A stretch of 64,000 bases of DNA, from contig NZ_JAJKFT010000001.1 of assembly GCF_020966755.1 (NCBI RefSeq), forward strand, positions 124,001-188,000, given 5' to 3'. Under the pieces are notes generated by a model. It was not told the origin of the DNA and did not search any database. It saw only the letters and a list, made by a program, of their open reading frames with translations. Position numbers and translations under genes: made by a program. Below are positions 34,401 to 43,697 of this stretch, one piece after another. The DNA comes from Blastopirellula sediminis (GTDB lineage: Bacteria > Planctomycetota > Planctomycetia > Pirellulales > Pirellulaceae). Every line of letters begins with the position of its first letter. Position 1 is the stretch's first letter.

Positions 34401-34769
34401 GGTAGGGCCGACCGCCGGCTTTCGGTACTCCCTACGGAACCTGACCGTGGTGGATGAAGCGTTGAATTTCTAGCGAAACCGCAACTTCGAATCAGGACGC
34501 CTTAGAGCTGCAGGTGCCAGTCTCTACCTGCAATACGAATAAAGATCGGCACCGGATTCTTAATTGTGCTATCAATCTGACAATCATTGCATTGAAACAG
34601 CGTAATGTGCAACTTTCTACGGTATTTCGCAGGCGTAGGGGGAATTCCACGGGATTAATTGATTTGCTTGGATATCGGTTCGGGAGGGATTCTTTGTTAC
34701 CAACGTGGTCAATATCACGGTTGTTAATAGCAGAATGGTTTCCCCTCGTTCCTTTTTGCTCCAAACCGA
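34401..34769. other. Intergenic region between divergent sigma and MBOAT genes
   Basis: 369 bases, more AT-rich than its surroundings (34530-34740), with no supported frame. It should hold the promoters of both divergent genes. No -10/-35 pair is convincing. Confidence 0.45.
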
Positions 34770-35696
34770 ATGATCGCAATCGCCCGAAAAGAAGATTCTG
34801 AAGGGCAAACCTCGCCGATAGGGACAGGTTGGACTTGGCTGGCAATCCTCGCAGCGGTACCCGTCACGGCGGCAATCTTGTGCGTCTCCCCCGAAATGAC
34901 TGGGTGGGGGCGAATGTGGCTGTTAGCGGTGGCGATTTACCTGGGGTGCAAATGGCTGACGTGGATCGGGTGTGGGGTCCCCTCGACTCTCTCGAGGAGC
35001 CTCGCTTACTGGTTGGCTTGGCCAGGGCTTGATGCGACGGCGTTTCTTTCGACAGCACCCCAGCGTGACATCGCGCCGCCGAAAGCCTCCGAGTGGTTCT
35101 GGGCTGGCGCGAAAATGATGGTGGGAATGTCTCTGTTGGGGATGGCGACAGGTCTGGCGGAACTTCCTAATAAGTTGGCTGTCGGCTGGCTCGGCATGGT
35201 GGGGATGATTCTTCTGTTGCACTTCGGGCTATTTCATCTCCTGTCGTGCTGGTGGAGAAGTCGAGGAGTCGACGCTCCGCCGCTGATGAACGCTCCGCTG
35301 TTGGCTCGCTCGGTTTCCGAGTTTTGGGGACGGCGCTGGAACGGGGCCTTTCGCGATCTGACGCATCGTTTTTTATTCCGCACGCTGGCGGTGCGCATCG
35401 GCGCGGCATGGGCCGTGATGATCGGGTTTTTGTTCAGCGGACTGGTGCATGACATGGTCATCTCTTATCCGGCAGGCGGTGGATATGGATGGCCCACCGC
35501 CTATTTCTTGCTGCAAGGGAGCGCCATTCTGCTGGAGCGGAGTTGGCTGGGGAAGCGAGCCTCGCTTCATCGTGGTTGGCAGGGAAGGGCGTTCGCCGCG
35601 GTCGTGCTGGTCGCGCCAATCGCGTGGTTATTTCATCACTGGTTTGTCGAGAACATCATTGTCCCGATGCTGCTCGTCTGGAAAGAAATCGGATGA
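34770..35696 (+). CDS. MBOAT-type membrane acyltransferase, wax-synthase-like
   Basis: A 308-residue protein with about seven hydrophobic segments. The core matches the wax synthase/MBOAT-like signature: SVSEFWGRRWNGAFRDL (about residues 180-197) and the later catalytic-type His in FSGLVHDMVISYP (about residue 228). These enzymes move acyl chains onto alcohols or sugars at the membrane; the substrate is not predictable. Its stop overlaps the next start (ATGA), so translation is probably coupled. Confidence 0.82.
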   Translation: MIAIARKEDSEGQTSPIGTGWTWLAILAAVPVTAAILCVSPEMTGWGRMWLLAVAIYLGCKWLTWIGCGVPSTLSRSLAYWLAWPGLDATAFLSTAPQRDIAPPKASEWFWAGAKMMVGMSLLGMATGLAELPNKLAVGWLGMVGMILLLHFGLFHLLSCWWRSRGVDAPPLMNAPLLARSVSEFWGRRWNGAFRDLTHRFLFRTLAVRIGAAWAVMIGFLFSGLVHDMVISYPAGGGYGWPTAYFLLQGSAILLERSWLGKRASLHRGWQGRAFAAVVLVAPIAWLFHHWFVENIIVPMLLVWKEIG

Positions 35697-36106
35697 ACCT
35701 GACGTTAGAAACGCTGTTGCGCGTCGCCGGCGGCGTTCAGTTGTGCGTACTGATCGCTTCAGCGTTAGTTCCAATTCGATTGAATTGGAAGCAAGAACTC
35801 GCCTGTCTCTCGCCGCTGCATCGTCAGATGTATTGGGTCTACGGCGGCTACGTCGTCTTGTCGATCGTCGCTTTCGGCCTAATAACGCTGCTAAACGCGG
35901 CGCAGTTGGCAGGGGGAGATTTCCTGGCCCGCTCGTTTTGCCTGTATGTCGCAATCTTTTGGGGCCTGCGATTGCCCCTTCAAGCCGTCTTTGACGTGAA
36001 GGAGCATCTGACGACCTGGTGGTTGAAGCTGGGCTACAACACGTTAACCGTGCTGTTCTGCTGTTTCACCGGGCTATACGCGTATAGTGCGTTTCGACCA
36101 AGTTAA
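35693..36106 (+). CDS. Small four-span membrane protein, partner of the acyltransferase
   Basis: A 137-residue protein beginning MNLTLETLLRVAGGVQLCVL, with four predicted membrane segments (about residues 8-25, 48-68, 78-98, 112-131). No family is recognised. The start codon overlaps the MBOAT stop in ATGA, implying joint translation and possibly a complex with the acyltransferase. Ends four bases before the convergent isomerase gene. Confidence 0.82.
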   Translation: MNLTLETLLRVAGGVQLCVLIASALVPIRLNWKQELACLSPLHRQMYWVYGGYVVLSIVAFGLITLLNAAQLAGGDFLARSFCLYVAIFWGLRLPLQAVFDVKEHLTTWWLKLGYNTLTVLFCCFTGLYAYSAFRPS

Positions 36107-36110
36107 GCGA

Positions 36111-37400
36111 TTAGCCTTCGAGTCCGAAGATTGACTCGACGTTGCCGCGAAGGACGGTCCGCCCCAATTCCAGGGCGCGATCTTCGCTCCAGCCGCGATC
36201 GACGACGAAGCGTTCGGCCAGCACCTTGGCGAGGATCCGCTTGAACATCGCGAACTTCGGCATGCCGAACTCCAGCTTGTACATGTCGCTGTAGTAGCCG
36301 ATCACCTTGGTTTGCGGAATCGCTTCCAACCGCGCGGCCAGATCGCTTTCGATGTAGGCCGGCGTGTTGGAGTACCACCAGTGACCGTTGGCGACGACGT
36401 TCGGGAAGATCCAACTGTAGCTGACGAGCTCTTGGTTGGTGACGCTGGCCAGGACCGAGACCGGGAACGTGACGTCGCGGAACGCGTTGAAGAGCTGGCG
36501 ATACTGAATCAGCGAGACCCGGCTGTCGTAGAGGTCTTGCCCCTGGTAGACGCCGGTTTCGTAGACGCCGCGATTGACGCCGATCATCAGGTCGAACGGC
36601 AACTTGTGCTGACGGCAACGTTCGGCCAGCGACCAGAAGACGAAGTTCGACGCAGCGTGGCGATCGTTAGGATCGGCGTCTAGTCCTTTGCCCAGGATGT
36701 TTTTGATCGCGATGTCGGCGCGGTTGTCGCTCACATAATGCGGAGCGAAATCCGGGGGCAGCGAGATCGCACAGGCCTTAGCCCCTTTGCCGACGAAGTG
36801 ATCGAACAGCTTATCGAGCGCACTTTCGAGCGCCGCACGCCCGCTGATCGAAATCCCGGTCGCATTTTCGAGGCGTTCGGCGACCGGCAGTTTCGAGAGA
36901 TGGAAGACCAAGTCGTCGGTTCGCAGGCAGGGGATGTAACGCGAAGTGTCGAAACCTTCCAGCGCGTCGTCAAAGTCGTTGGTCAGAAAGACCCCTTCCA
37001 ACTTGCTTTCGCGCAGGACCGTTTCTTCCCAGTCGTCGCACGCCATCCGCTCGGCGGCCGAGTCGTAGAGCGCTTCCCAGTTGTCGGTCGTCAGTCGCTC
37101 GTCCGCGAAGCCGAACATCTTCTGCGCGAACTCGATGAACCAGCTGTACTGGATCGTGTTTTCGATCGGACCAAAGTTCTCGACCAAGCGGCGAACTTTC
37201 TCTTTCGGATCGAGACCGGGCTCTTCGATCTGATCCTTCGGCATGCCGGCCGAGTGCGAAAGTTCGGTGTAGTAGTGATACCCCAGGATGTCGGCTAGCG
37301 TCGTCGACGCCGGGCTGAGCGGATTGATGTGCGAATGGGGGTCAACCAGAACGATTTGGTCTAGCTGTTCAAAAAGCTGTTTTCGCAACTCGATCGACAT
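36111..37400 (-). CDS. Glucuronate isomerase (UxaC)-like amidohydrolase-fold protein
   Basis: A 429-residue protein of the UxaC / metal-dependent hydrolase superfamily. The N-terminal metal motif is LVDPHSHINPLSP, with later VFLTNDFDDALEGF, FDLMIGVNRGVYETG, SWIFPNVVANGHWWYSNTP and KVIGYYSDMYKLEFGMPKF. UxaC converts glucuronate to fructuronate. This one is divergent from the classic enzyme in several blocks and no hexuronate genes flank it, so another acid-sugar substrate is possible. Confidence 0.82.
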   Translation of the reverse strand: MSIELRKQLFEQLDQIVLVDPHSHINPLSPASTTLADILGYHYYTELSHSAGMPKDQIEEPGLDPKEKVRRLVENFGPIENTIQYSWFIEFAQKMFGFADERLTTDNWEALYDSAAERMACDDWEETVLRESKLEGVFLTNDFDDALEGFDTSRYIPCLRTDDLVFHLSKLPVAERLENATGISISGRAALESALDKLFDHFVGKGAKACAISLPPDFAPHYVSDNRADIAIKNILGKGLDADPNDRHAASNFVFWSLAERCRQHKLPFDLMIGVNRGVYETGVYQGQDLYDSRVSLIQYRQLFNAFRDVTFPVSVLASVTNQELVSYSWIFPNVVANGHWWYSNTPAYIESDLAARLEAIPQTKVIGYYSDMYKLEFGMPKFAMFKRILAKVLAERFVVDRGWSEDRALELGRTVLRGNVESIFGLEG

Positions 37401-37501
37401 GGGGGGACCGGCTAAGTGAAGTGGAGTGTGACAAAGATCTCAGCGTAACTGAAATGTGTGCGCATTTCATCCCCCAGGAATTTCAGTGGCGGGGGGATGA
37501 A

Positions 37502-38191
37502 CTAGGTCGTAAGAGGCAATTCCGACTGACGAAACGCTTCGTACTTCGCTGCGAGAGACTCCGCCAAACCGTCACGCTCGGCAAAGAGCGCCCGAACGCG
37601 AACCTGACGGATGACCCCTTTTTCCAAAGCAGCGGCGAAGGACTGAACGGCGAGTTGGTTTTCGCTGACGACGATCTCGTCGGCGTCGCCGGGGAAGTAC
37701 ATCAAACAGATCGCCAGCTCATCATCGATCGGCGCAGCGAGGACGACGTTTTCGCCTGGCGTCGAATCGGACTGAGCGTCGACCAACTGACCATCCAAGA
37801 GGCGAAAAGTTTTCTCTGTTGAGGGAACGAAGAGGGAGATTGGGGCCGCGTAGTCGAGGAGCGATGTCTGACGCGACAAGATCAGGTCGCAAGCCGCTTC
37901 GTCAGAGACGGCGCGAATATAGGCCTGGGTGCGGACCGGAGAGTTTTCGGTCTCTTCCCCCGTAAAAACCAGGTCATTTTCGCGTATATAGACGTCCGAC
38001 TGCAGCGGTACGCCGAAGTCGATTTGAATCGTTTGTTGGCCGCTGGGGGCAAGTTTCGTCAGGCGTACTTGCAGCGGATTGTCTTGTACGACCGCAAGTC
38101 GGCAAGTTCCAACAATGGACTCAAACTGTTGCGTGCCAGTCGAGCGCCAAGTGCGACCGGAAGGAGATTCATTAATAGAAGGGACAGGCAT
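37502..38191 (-). CDS. Hypothetical protein downstream of a leader terminator
   Basis: A 229-residue soluble protein starting MPVPSINESPSGRTWRSTGT; unrecognised. Composition is mixed alpha/beta with an N-terminal beta-rich part (LAVVQDNPLQVRLTKLAP, IQIDFGVPLQSDVYIREND) and a helical end (GLAESLAAKYEAFRQSEL). There is no signal peptide or metal motif. The ATG at 38189-38191 is chosen because the in-frame extension upstream runs through an intrinsic terminator (38222-38259). Confidence 0.75.
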   Translation of the reverse strand: MPVPSINESPSGRTWRSTGTQQFESIVGTCRLAVVQDNPLQVRLTKLAPSGQQTIQIDFGVPLQSDVYIRENDLVFTGEETENSPVRTQAYIRAVSDEAACDLILSRQTSLLDYAAPISLFVPSTEKTFRLLDGQLVDAQSDSTPGENVVLAAPIDDELAICLMYFPGDADEIVVSENQLAVQSFAAALEKGVIRQVRVRALFAERDGLAESLAAKYEAFRQSELPLTT

Positions 38192-38521
38192 GATGGAGAG
38201 CGAATCGATGCGGTCGGACAATAAAAAAACCCCGTCTCTCACCAAGGTGAGCGACGGGGCCGGAACAGAGAAGAGGCCGGAATTGCGCCCGTGGGGCGAG
38301 GCTTTATGAATGGTATGATGCCTTAGGTGGCCCTCTTCCACTCGTCATGATACCAAAGTAGTCGTCATTGTCCACCTTTTGGTTCCCAAAATATTCGCTG
38401 AAAGTTTTCGATCTGCACATCCTGGTCAGATCGGTAGTTCTAAAGGCGACTCGATCACTTATCATTGGTCCTGGCGGCGACCGCAGAGGCGACCCAGATA
38501 GCCCGATGTTGAGAGAGCCAA
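38192..38521 (-). other. Leader region with hairpins upstream of the hypothetical gene
   Basis: 330 bases between divergent genes. On the minus strand it contains a small hairpin (CGCCC-CAC-GGGCG, 38286-38298) and then a strong terminator, ending 30 bases before the ATG at 38191. The arrangement looks like a transcription-attenuation leader. It also holds the 5' region of the IMPase gene. Confidence 0.55.
38222..38259 (-). terminator. Intrinsic terminator inside a 5' leader
   Basis: On the minus strand CCCCGTC-G-CTCACC pairs with GGTGAG-A-GACGGGG (one mismatch, tight loop) and is followed by seven T. It lies upstream of, not after, a minus-strand gene; no coding region precedes it on that strand. 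Confidence 0.85.
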
Positions 38522-39298
38522 ATGTCTGATTATTTAACGACTTGCGAGAGAGCTGCCCGAGCAGCAGGCGCCGTTTTGCTCGATTGGCAAGGGAAGTTTC
38601 GCATCCGCGAGAAGGGGCGGGCCGACCTCGTCACCGAGGCGGACGTCGAGTCCCAAAAGAAGATCCAAGAAATCGTTCTGGGTGATTTTCCTGATCATGG
38701 ATTCTTGGGAGAAGAGGAAGACCCGGCAAATGCGGCCTCGGCGCAGTATGACTATCGCTGGATCGCCGACCCGCTCGATGGGACCACCAACTATGTTCAT
38801 GGGCTAGCGAATTATTCGGTATCACTTGCTTTGCAGCATAAGGGGGAAGTGATCGTCGGCGTCGTCTACGATCCCGTCCATGACCAATGCTTTGCAGCCG
38901 AGCGCGGCAAAGGGGCGACGCTCAACGGCGCGAAGCTTTCAGTCAGCGACATTACCGATCTGGAAGGGGCGTTGGTCGCCGCAAGTTTTGCGGCCGGGAT
39001 CCAGCGCGACTCGCCCGAGATTCATCAGTTCGTCGAAGTTCTCGTTCGCTGTCAGGCGATGCGCCGGCTTGGCTCGGCGGCGCTCAATTTGGCCTACGTC
39101 GCCGCCGGGATTTTGGACGCCTACTGGGCGTCGAGCGTTAAAATATGGGATGTGGCCGCCGGCGTGTTAATCGTCGAAGAAGCAGGCGGCGTCATTCGCG
39201 GCGTGGGAGGAGAGCGGTTCGACTGGAATCGTCCCAAAGTCGTCGCGACGTCGACTCTCGCTCTGCATGATCAACTCCAGGCCGCCATCAAAGTTTGA
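38522..39298 (+). CDS. Inositol monophosphatase family protein
   Basis: A 258-residue phosphatase with the IMPase metal motifs: DLVTEADVESQKKI, GFLGEEEDP, the signature WIADPLDGTTNYVHG (residues about 80-94) and VKIWDVAAGVLIVEEAGG near the end. Length fits SuhB/IMPase. The substrate may be inositol phosphate or a related sugar phosphate. Followed after 32 bases by a GNAT gene on the same strand, so possibly cotranscribed. Confidence 0.94.
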   Translation: MSDYLTTCERAARAAGAVLLDWQGKFRIREKGRADLVTEADVESQKKIQEIVLGDFPDHGFLGEEEDPANAASAQYDYRWIADPLDGTTNYVHGLANYSVSLALQHKGEVIVGVVYDPVHDQCFAAERGKGATLNGAKLSVSDITDLEGALVAASFAAGIQRDSPEIHQFVEVLVRCQAMRRLGSAALNLAYVAAGILDAYWASSVKIWDVAAGVLIVEEAGGVIRGVGGERFDWNRPKVVATSTLALHDQLQAAIKV

Positions 39299-39330
39299 CC
39301 TCATCGCGATTCACCTCGGAGCCTTCTCCC

Positions 39331-39840
39331 ATGATTATTCGCCCCGAAACGCCGGACGACGTTCCGGCGATCCGTACCCTGTTGTTGGCCGCCTTTCCGA
39401 CTGCCATCGAAAATGAAATTGTCGATCAGATTCGGGAGGCCGATTGCGAGCAAATCTCGCTTGTCGCCGACGAAGAGGGGCAAATTGTCGGGCAGATCTT
39501 GTTCACGCCAGCGACGATCGAGCGCGGTAAGCACGTTGTGAATGGTTGGGGGCTTGCACCGGTATCGGTATTACCGAAAGCGCAGGGGCGCGGAGTTGGC
39601 GCCGAGTTGATCCGCCAGGGACTCGATCAGTTGCGCGTGATGGACGCCAACTTCGTGATCGTCCTGGGCGATCCCAAGTACTACCCGAAGTTCGGCTTTC
39701 AACCGTCGTCGCAGTGGAACGTTCGTTCCGAACTGGCCGGCGTTCCCGATGAGGCGTTCATGATGATCGCCTATTGCGAAGATGCGATCGGCGACGGTGG
39801 GATTGCCAAGTACCGCAAAGAGTTCGCTTCGGCCGTCTAG
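39331..39840 (+). CDS. GNAT family N-acetyltransferase
   Basis: A 169-residue protein starting MIIRPETPDDVPAIRTLL. The acetyl-CoA loop region is APVSVLPKAQGRGVGAELIRQG (motif A), followed by FVIVLGDPKYYPKFGFQPSS, which resembles the YhbS-like branch. The TTG reached upstream overlaps the IMPase stop and is not favoured; the ATG at 39331 starts a typical N-terminus. Substrate unknown. Confidence 0.92.
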   Translation: MIIRPETPDDVPAIRTLLLAAFPTAIENEIVDQIREADCEQISLVADEEGQIVGQILFTPATIERGKHVVNGWGLAPVSVLPKAQGRGVGAELIRQGLDQLRVMDANFVIVLGDPKYYPKFGFQPSSQWNVRSELAGVPDEAFMMIAYCEDAIGDGGIAKYRKEFASAV

Positions 39841-39969
39841 CGAGCGTTTGCTAGCGAGCGTTTCGCTTGATCTTGACCTTTCCTTCGCTTCCATCTAGCT
39901 TTTCGCGACAGACCGGTCTGTTCATTGGACGAACGGAGGGTCGAAGCAAGGAAGTACGGAGATTCAAGG

Positions 39970-41139
39970 ATGAGCGCTCAAGAGTCGGCGGGCCGTCCCG
40001 CCTCGGTTCCGCTGTTGGATGTCGCCCGCGGCAATGCCCCGTTGCATACCGAGTTCGTTGCGGCGCTGGAAAACGTCTTGAACTCCGGCCGGTTCGTCTT
40101 CGGACCTGAAGTTTTCGAGCTCGAAAAGCAGATTGCCGAAGCGTCTCATGCGAAGTACGGCATTAGCTGCGCTTCCGGGAGCGACGCAATTTTGCTCGCC
40201 TTGATGGCCTATGAAATTGGCCCCGGCGACGAAGTGATCGTCCCGAGCTTTACCTTCTTTGCGACCGCCAGCGCCGTGTGGCGATTGGGCGCCAAGCCGG
40301 TCTTCGCCGACATCGACCCGGTCACCTTCAATATCGACCCGGAAGCGATCGCCGCTGCGATTACCCCGAACACCAAGGCGATCATCCCGGTTCACTTATT
40401 CGGCCAGGCGGCCGACATGACCGCGATCAACGCAATCGCCGCCGCTCACGATCTATGGGTGATTGAAGACGCCTGCCAGGCGATCTTGTCCGAATACGAT
40501 GGCCAGCCGGTCGGTTCGATCGGCGACGTCGGTTGCTTCAGCTTCTACCCGACCAAGAACCTGGGCGGGATGGGCGACGGCGGCATGCTGACGACCAACG
40601 ATGAAGAGTTGGCCGCCAAGCTCCGTTTGTACCGCGGTCACGGCATGGAACCGCGCTATTACCACTCGGTGGTCGGCATTAACAGCCGCCTGGATACGTT
40701 CCAGGCCGCCACGCTGCTGGTCAAAATGGAAAAGCTGAACGAGTGGACCGAAATGCGTCGCGAGAACGCCGCTCGTTACAACGAACTGTTCCGCGCCGCC
40801 GGGATGGACGAATGCATCATCCTGCCGAGCGAATCGCCGGAACATAAGCATGCCTGGAACCAGTACACCGTCCGCGTGCCGCAGGGTCGCCGAGACGACC
40901 TGCGGAAGCACCTGGCCGATCACAAGATCGGCAGCGAGGTCTACTATCCAGTACCGCTCCACCAGCAGGTCTGCTTCGCCAACATGGGGCCGCACGCCTC
41001 GCTGGTCGAAACGGAAAAGGCGGCCAAGGAAGTGTTGAGCCTGCCGATCTTCCCGGAGCTGACCGCCGCCGAGCAGCGGGTAGTCGTCGAATCGATCGAG
41101 CAGTTCTACGTCGCCGTCAACAAGAAGGCGGTCGCCTAA
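39970..41139 (+). CDS. DegT/DnrJ/EryC1/StrS family PLP aminotransferase
   Basis: A 389-residue enzyme with ISCASGSDAILLALMAYEIG, EVIVPSFTFFATASAVWRLG, the cofactor region VIEDACQAILSEYDGQPVGS and the PLP lysine in CFSFYPTKNLGGMGDGGML. GGAG lies nine bases before the ATG at 39970. The family makes amino sugars for surface polysaccharides (nucleotide-sugar 3- or 4-aminotransferases). No other sugar genes are next to it, so the exact sugar is unknown. Confidence 0.94.
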   Translation: MSAQESAGRPASVPLLDVARGNAPLHTEFVAALENVLNSGRFVFGPEVFELEKQIAEASHAKYGISCASGSDAILLALMAYEIGPGDEVIVPSFTFFATASAVWRLGAKPVFADIDPVTFNIDPEAIAAAITPNTKAIIPVHLFGQAADMTAINAIAAAHDLWVIEDACQAILSEYDGQPVGSIGDVGCFSFYPTKNLGGMGDGGMLTTNDEELAAKLRLYRGHGMEPRYYHSVVGINSRLDTFQAATLLVKMEKLNEWTEMRRENAARYNELFRAAGMDECIILPSESPEHKHAWNQYTVRVPQGRRDDLRKHLADHKIGSEVYYPVPLHQQVCFANMGPHASLVETEKAAKEVLSLPIFPELTAAEQRVVVESIEQFYVAVNKKAVA

Positions 41140-41392
41140 GGCGATTCACCCAAATTCGATGGAAATTGAGTCGCCCCCACTTTTGGCGGCGACTTCCCGC
41201 AAAGTACCCCCGATCCCGCACATTTTTGCAGCGATTTGCGCGGGAATCGGAAATGATGGGCAATTCGGCGTATTTGATGGACGTACCATGCGCCGATTTG
41301 TATAATCTCCAGCTGGGCTTAGCCATTTCCTGCCTACCTTTCGGCTCCTCCCAGCTCCACGCCTGATTCCCGCCTTTCATCGGACTGCATCC

Positions 41393-43678
41393 TTGCGATT
41401 TCCTTCGCTCCTTTTGTCGACTGCGCTCACGCTAGCGATCTGCTCGTCGCTACGGGCTGATCCTGCGCAGCATCAGGCCGCTTTCGACAAGCAAGTGAAG
41501 CCGTTTCTGACCAAGTACTGCAACGATTGCCACTCGGGTGATTCGGCCGAGTCAGGCATTGATTTCGCCTCGTTCAGTAAGGCGGAACAGGTGATGACCA
41601 GCGGTCGCAAGAGCTGGCAGAAGACGCTTGATCAACTCGCCTCGGGAGCGATGCCGCCGAAAGACGAGACGCAACCCTCGGCCGAAGAGATGGCGCAAAC
41701 CCTGGAGTGGATCCGAGGCGCCCTGGCCGATTACTCATGTGACGGTCCGGCCGACCCCGGCCGCGAGACGATCCGTCGTCTGAACCGCGCCGAATACGAA
41801 AACACGATTCGTGATCTGGTCGGCGTCGAGTTTAAGGCCACCGAAGAGTTCCCGGCCGATGACGTTGGTTATGGGTTCGACAATATCGGCGACGTCCTTT
41901 CCCTCTCGCCGCTTCTGTTGGAGAAGTATTACGACGCTGCGGTAACGATCGCCGACAAGGCGATTGTGTCTGATCCGAAGAGCCTGATTCGCAGCGAACG
42001 CTTGAAGAACTTCAAGCTGAAAGATGGCTCGAAGAGCGACGATCGACTCACCTTCGCATCGCACAATGTTGGGACGACCGATTTTGAAGTCGATGCGCCG
42101 GGCGAGTACAAAATCTCGATTCGCGCCTTCGGCACGCGAGCCGGCGACCAGTTGCCCAACATGCACGTCAAGTTGGACGACCAAAATAAAGACTTCGCCG
42201 TCGACGCAACGCGCGGCAAAGAGAAAGACTACGAGATCACCAAACGCTTCAGCAAGGGAAAGCATCACCTCGAGATCTCGTTCACCAACGACCACTACGA
42301 TCCGAACAACGCCAATCCGAATCTTCGCGATCGCAACCTGATTGTGACCAGCGTGAAGTTGGTCGGACCGCCGGAGATCAAACCGGACAGCTATCCCGAG
42401 TCGCATCGCCAGATTTTCGTCGCCTATCCAGGCGACGAGGGGATCACGTTTGAGGTTGCCGCCCGACGGAACCTGACCCGGTTTGCGTCGCGTGCCTATC
42501 GCCGTCCCGTCACCGCGGACGAAATCAATCGCTTGTACACGCTGGTCGCCGCCGCTCAGGCCGACGGAGCGAACTTTGAAGAGTCGGTTCGTGAGGGGAT
42601 CATCGCGATCCTCTGCTCGCCAAACTTCCTATTCCGCGTCGAAGTGGATGAGGCTCAAGGCCCGGTCCGCCAACTGACGGAGTACGAGTTGGCCGCACGG
42701 CTTTCCTACTTCCTCTGGAGCAGCGCTCCGGATCAGGAACTGTTGACGCTGGCCTACGAAGGAAAGTTGCGATCGCAGCTCGACCAACAGATCGAGCGGA
42801 TGATGAAATCGCCAAAGAGCACCGCGCTGGTCGAAAACTTCGCTGGGCAGTGGCTGCAATTGCGGAACCTGGAATCGGCCAAGCCGAACATTCGCCAGTT
42901 CCGTTCGTTCACGCCGCAACTGGCCAAGTCGATGCGGCGCGAAACGGAGCTCTTTTTCGAGTCGATCGTGCGGGAGGATCGGAGCATCCTCGACCTGATC
43001 GGCGCCGACTACACCTATTTGGACGAATCGCTTGCCAAGCACTACGGCGTGAAGGACGTTAATGGGGAAGAGTTCCGCAAAGTGTCGCTTGGCGACAAGG
43101 GACGCGGCGGCATTTTGACCCACGCGAGCATTTTGACCGTTACCTCAAATCCGACCCGGACTTCGCCGGTGAAGCGGGGGAAATGGGTCCTGGAAAACGT
43201 GCTGGGAACGCCTCCTCCGGATCCGCCGGCCGACGTGCCGACGTTGGAAGGGCAAAAAGAGCTGAAGGGAACCCTCCGGGAGCGGATGGCACAGCATATG
43301 GCCAATCCCAGTTGTGCATCTTGCCATGCCCGAATGGACCCGATTGGATTCGCCCTGGAAAACTTCGACGCCGTCGGGGCTTTCCGCGACAAGGACGAAG
43401 GGCAGAAAATTGACGCCTCCGGCGAGTTGCCTGGGGGGATAAAATTTGATGGGGCGAAAGGACTGCGCCAACTGATCCTCACCGAACATCGTGACGAATT
43501 CGTTCGCACGTTTTCCGAAAAGATGCTGACCTACGCCTTGGGACGCGGCGTCGAGTACTACGACATGTGCGCCGTCGACGCGATTCAAGACGAACTGGAA
43601 CGTAACGATTACCGTTTCTCCGCGCTGGTGAAAGCGATCGTCCACAGCGATCCCTTCCAGAAGCGCCGTACGAATTAG
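41393..43678 (+). CDS. Planctomycete cytochrome/PSD protein (DUF1587-1592-1595-1588-1585 type)
   Basis: A 761-residue secreted protein. The signal peptide (MRFPSLLLSTALTLAICSSL) begins with a TTG at 41393; no better start exists. A heme-type CNDCH occurs at about residue 42, then DUF1587 (about 125-190, RLNRAEYENTIRDLVGVEFK), a carbohydrate-binding-like insert (about 215-330), DUF1595/DUF1592 (TRFASRAYRRPVTADEINR; YELAARLSYFLWSSAPDQEL), and DUF1588/DUF1585 with CASCHARMDPIGFALENFDA. It is coupled to the DUF1552 gene 20 bases downstream, the usual planctomycete pair. Electron transfer tied to a surface process is inferred. Confidence 0.92.
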   Translation: MRFPSLLLSTALTLAICSSLRADPAQHQAAFDKQVKPFLTKYCNDCHSGDSAESGIDFASFSKAEQVMTSGRKSWQKTLDQLASGAMPPKDETQPSAEEMAQTLEWIRGALADYSCDGPADPGRETIRRLNRAEYENTIRDLVGVEFKATEEFPADDVGYGFDNIGDVLSLSPLLLEKYYDAAVTIADKAIVSDPKSLIRSERLKNFKLKDGSKSDDRLTFASHNVGTTDFEVDAPGEYKISIRAFGTRAGDQLPNMHVKLDDQNKDFAVDATRGKEKDYEITKRFSKGKHHLEISFTNDHYDPNNANPNLRDRNLIVTSVKLVGPPEIKPDSYPESHRQIFVAYPGDEGITFEVAARRNLTRFASRAYRRPVTADEINRLYTLVAAAQADGANFEESVREGIIAILCSPNFLFRVEVDEAQGPVRQLTEYELAARLSYFLWSSAPDQELLTLAYEGKLRSQLDQQIERMMKSPKSTALVENFAGQWLQLRNLESAKPNIRQFRSFTPQLAKSMRRETELFFESIVREDRSILDLIGADYTYLDESLAKHYGVKDVNGEEFRKVSLGDKGRGGILTHASILTVTSNPTRTSPVKRGKWVLENVLGTPPPDPPADVPTLEGQKELKGTLRERMAQHMANPSCASCHARMDPIGFALENFDAVGAFRDKDEGQKIDASGELPGGIKFDGAKGLRQLILTEHRDEFVRTFSEKMLTYALGRGVEYYDMCAVDAIQDELERNDYRFSALVKAIVHSDPFQKRRTN

Positions 43679-43697
43679 AACGGAGAGGGAGTCCGAC

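Noticed and set aside
38192-38341. N-terminal extension of the hypothetical gene from GTG 38341
   Set aside because: It would be translated through a terminator hairpin with seven T, and the residues look non-coding; kept only as a possible leader peptide.
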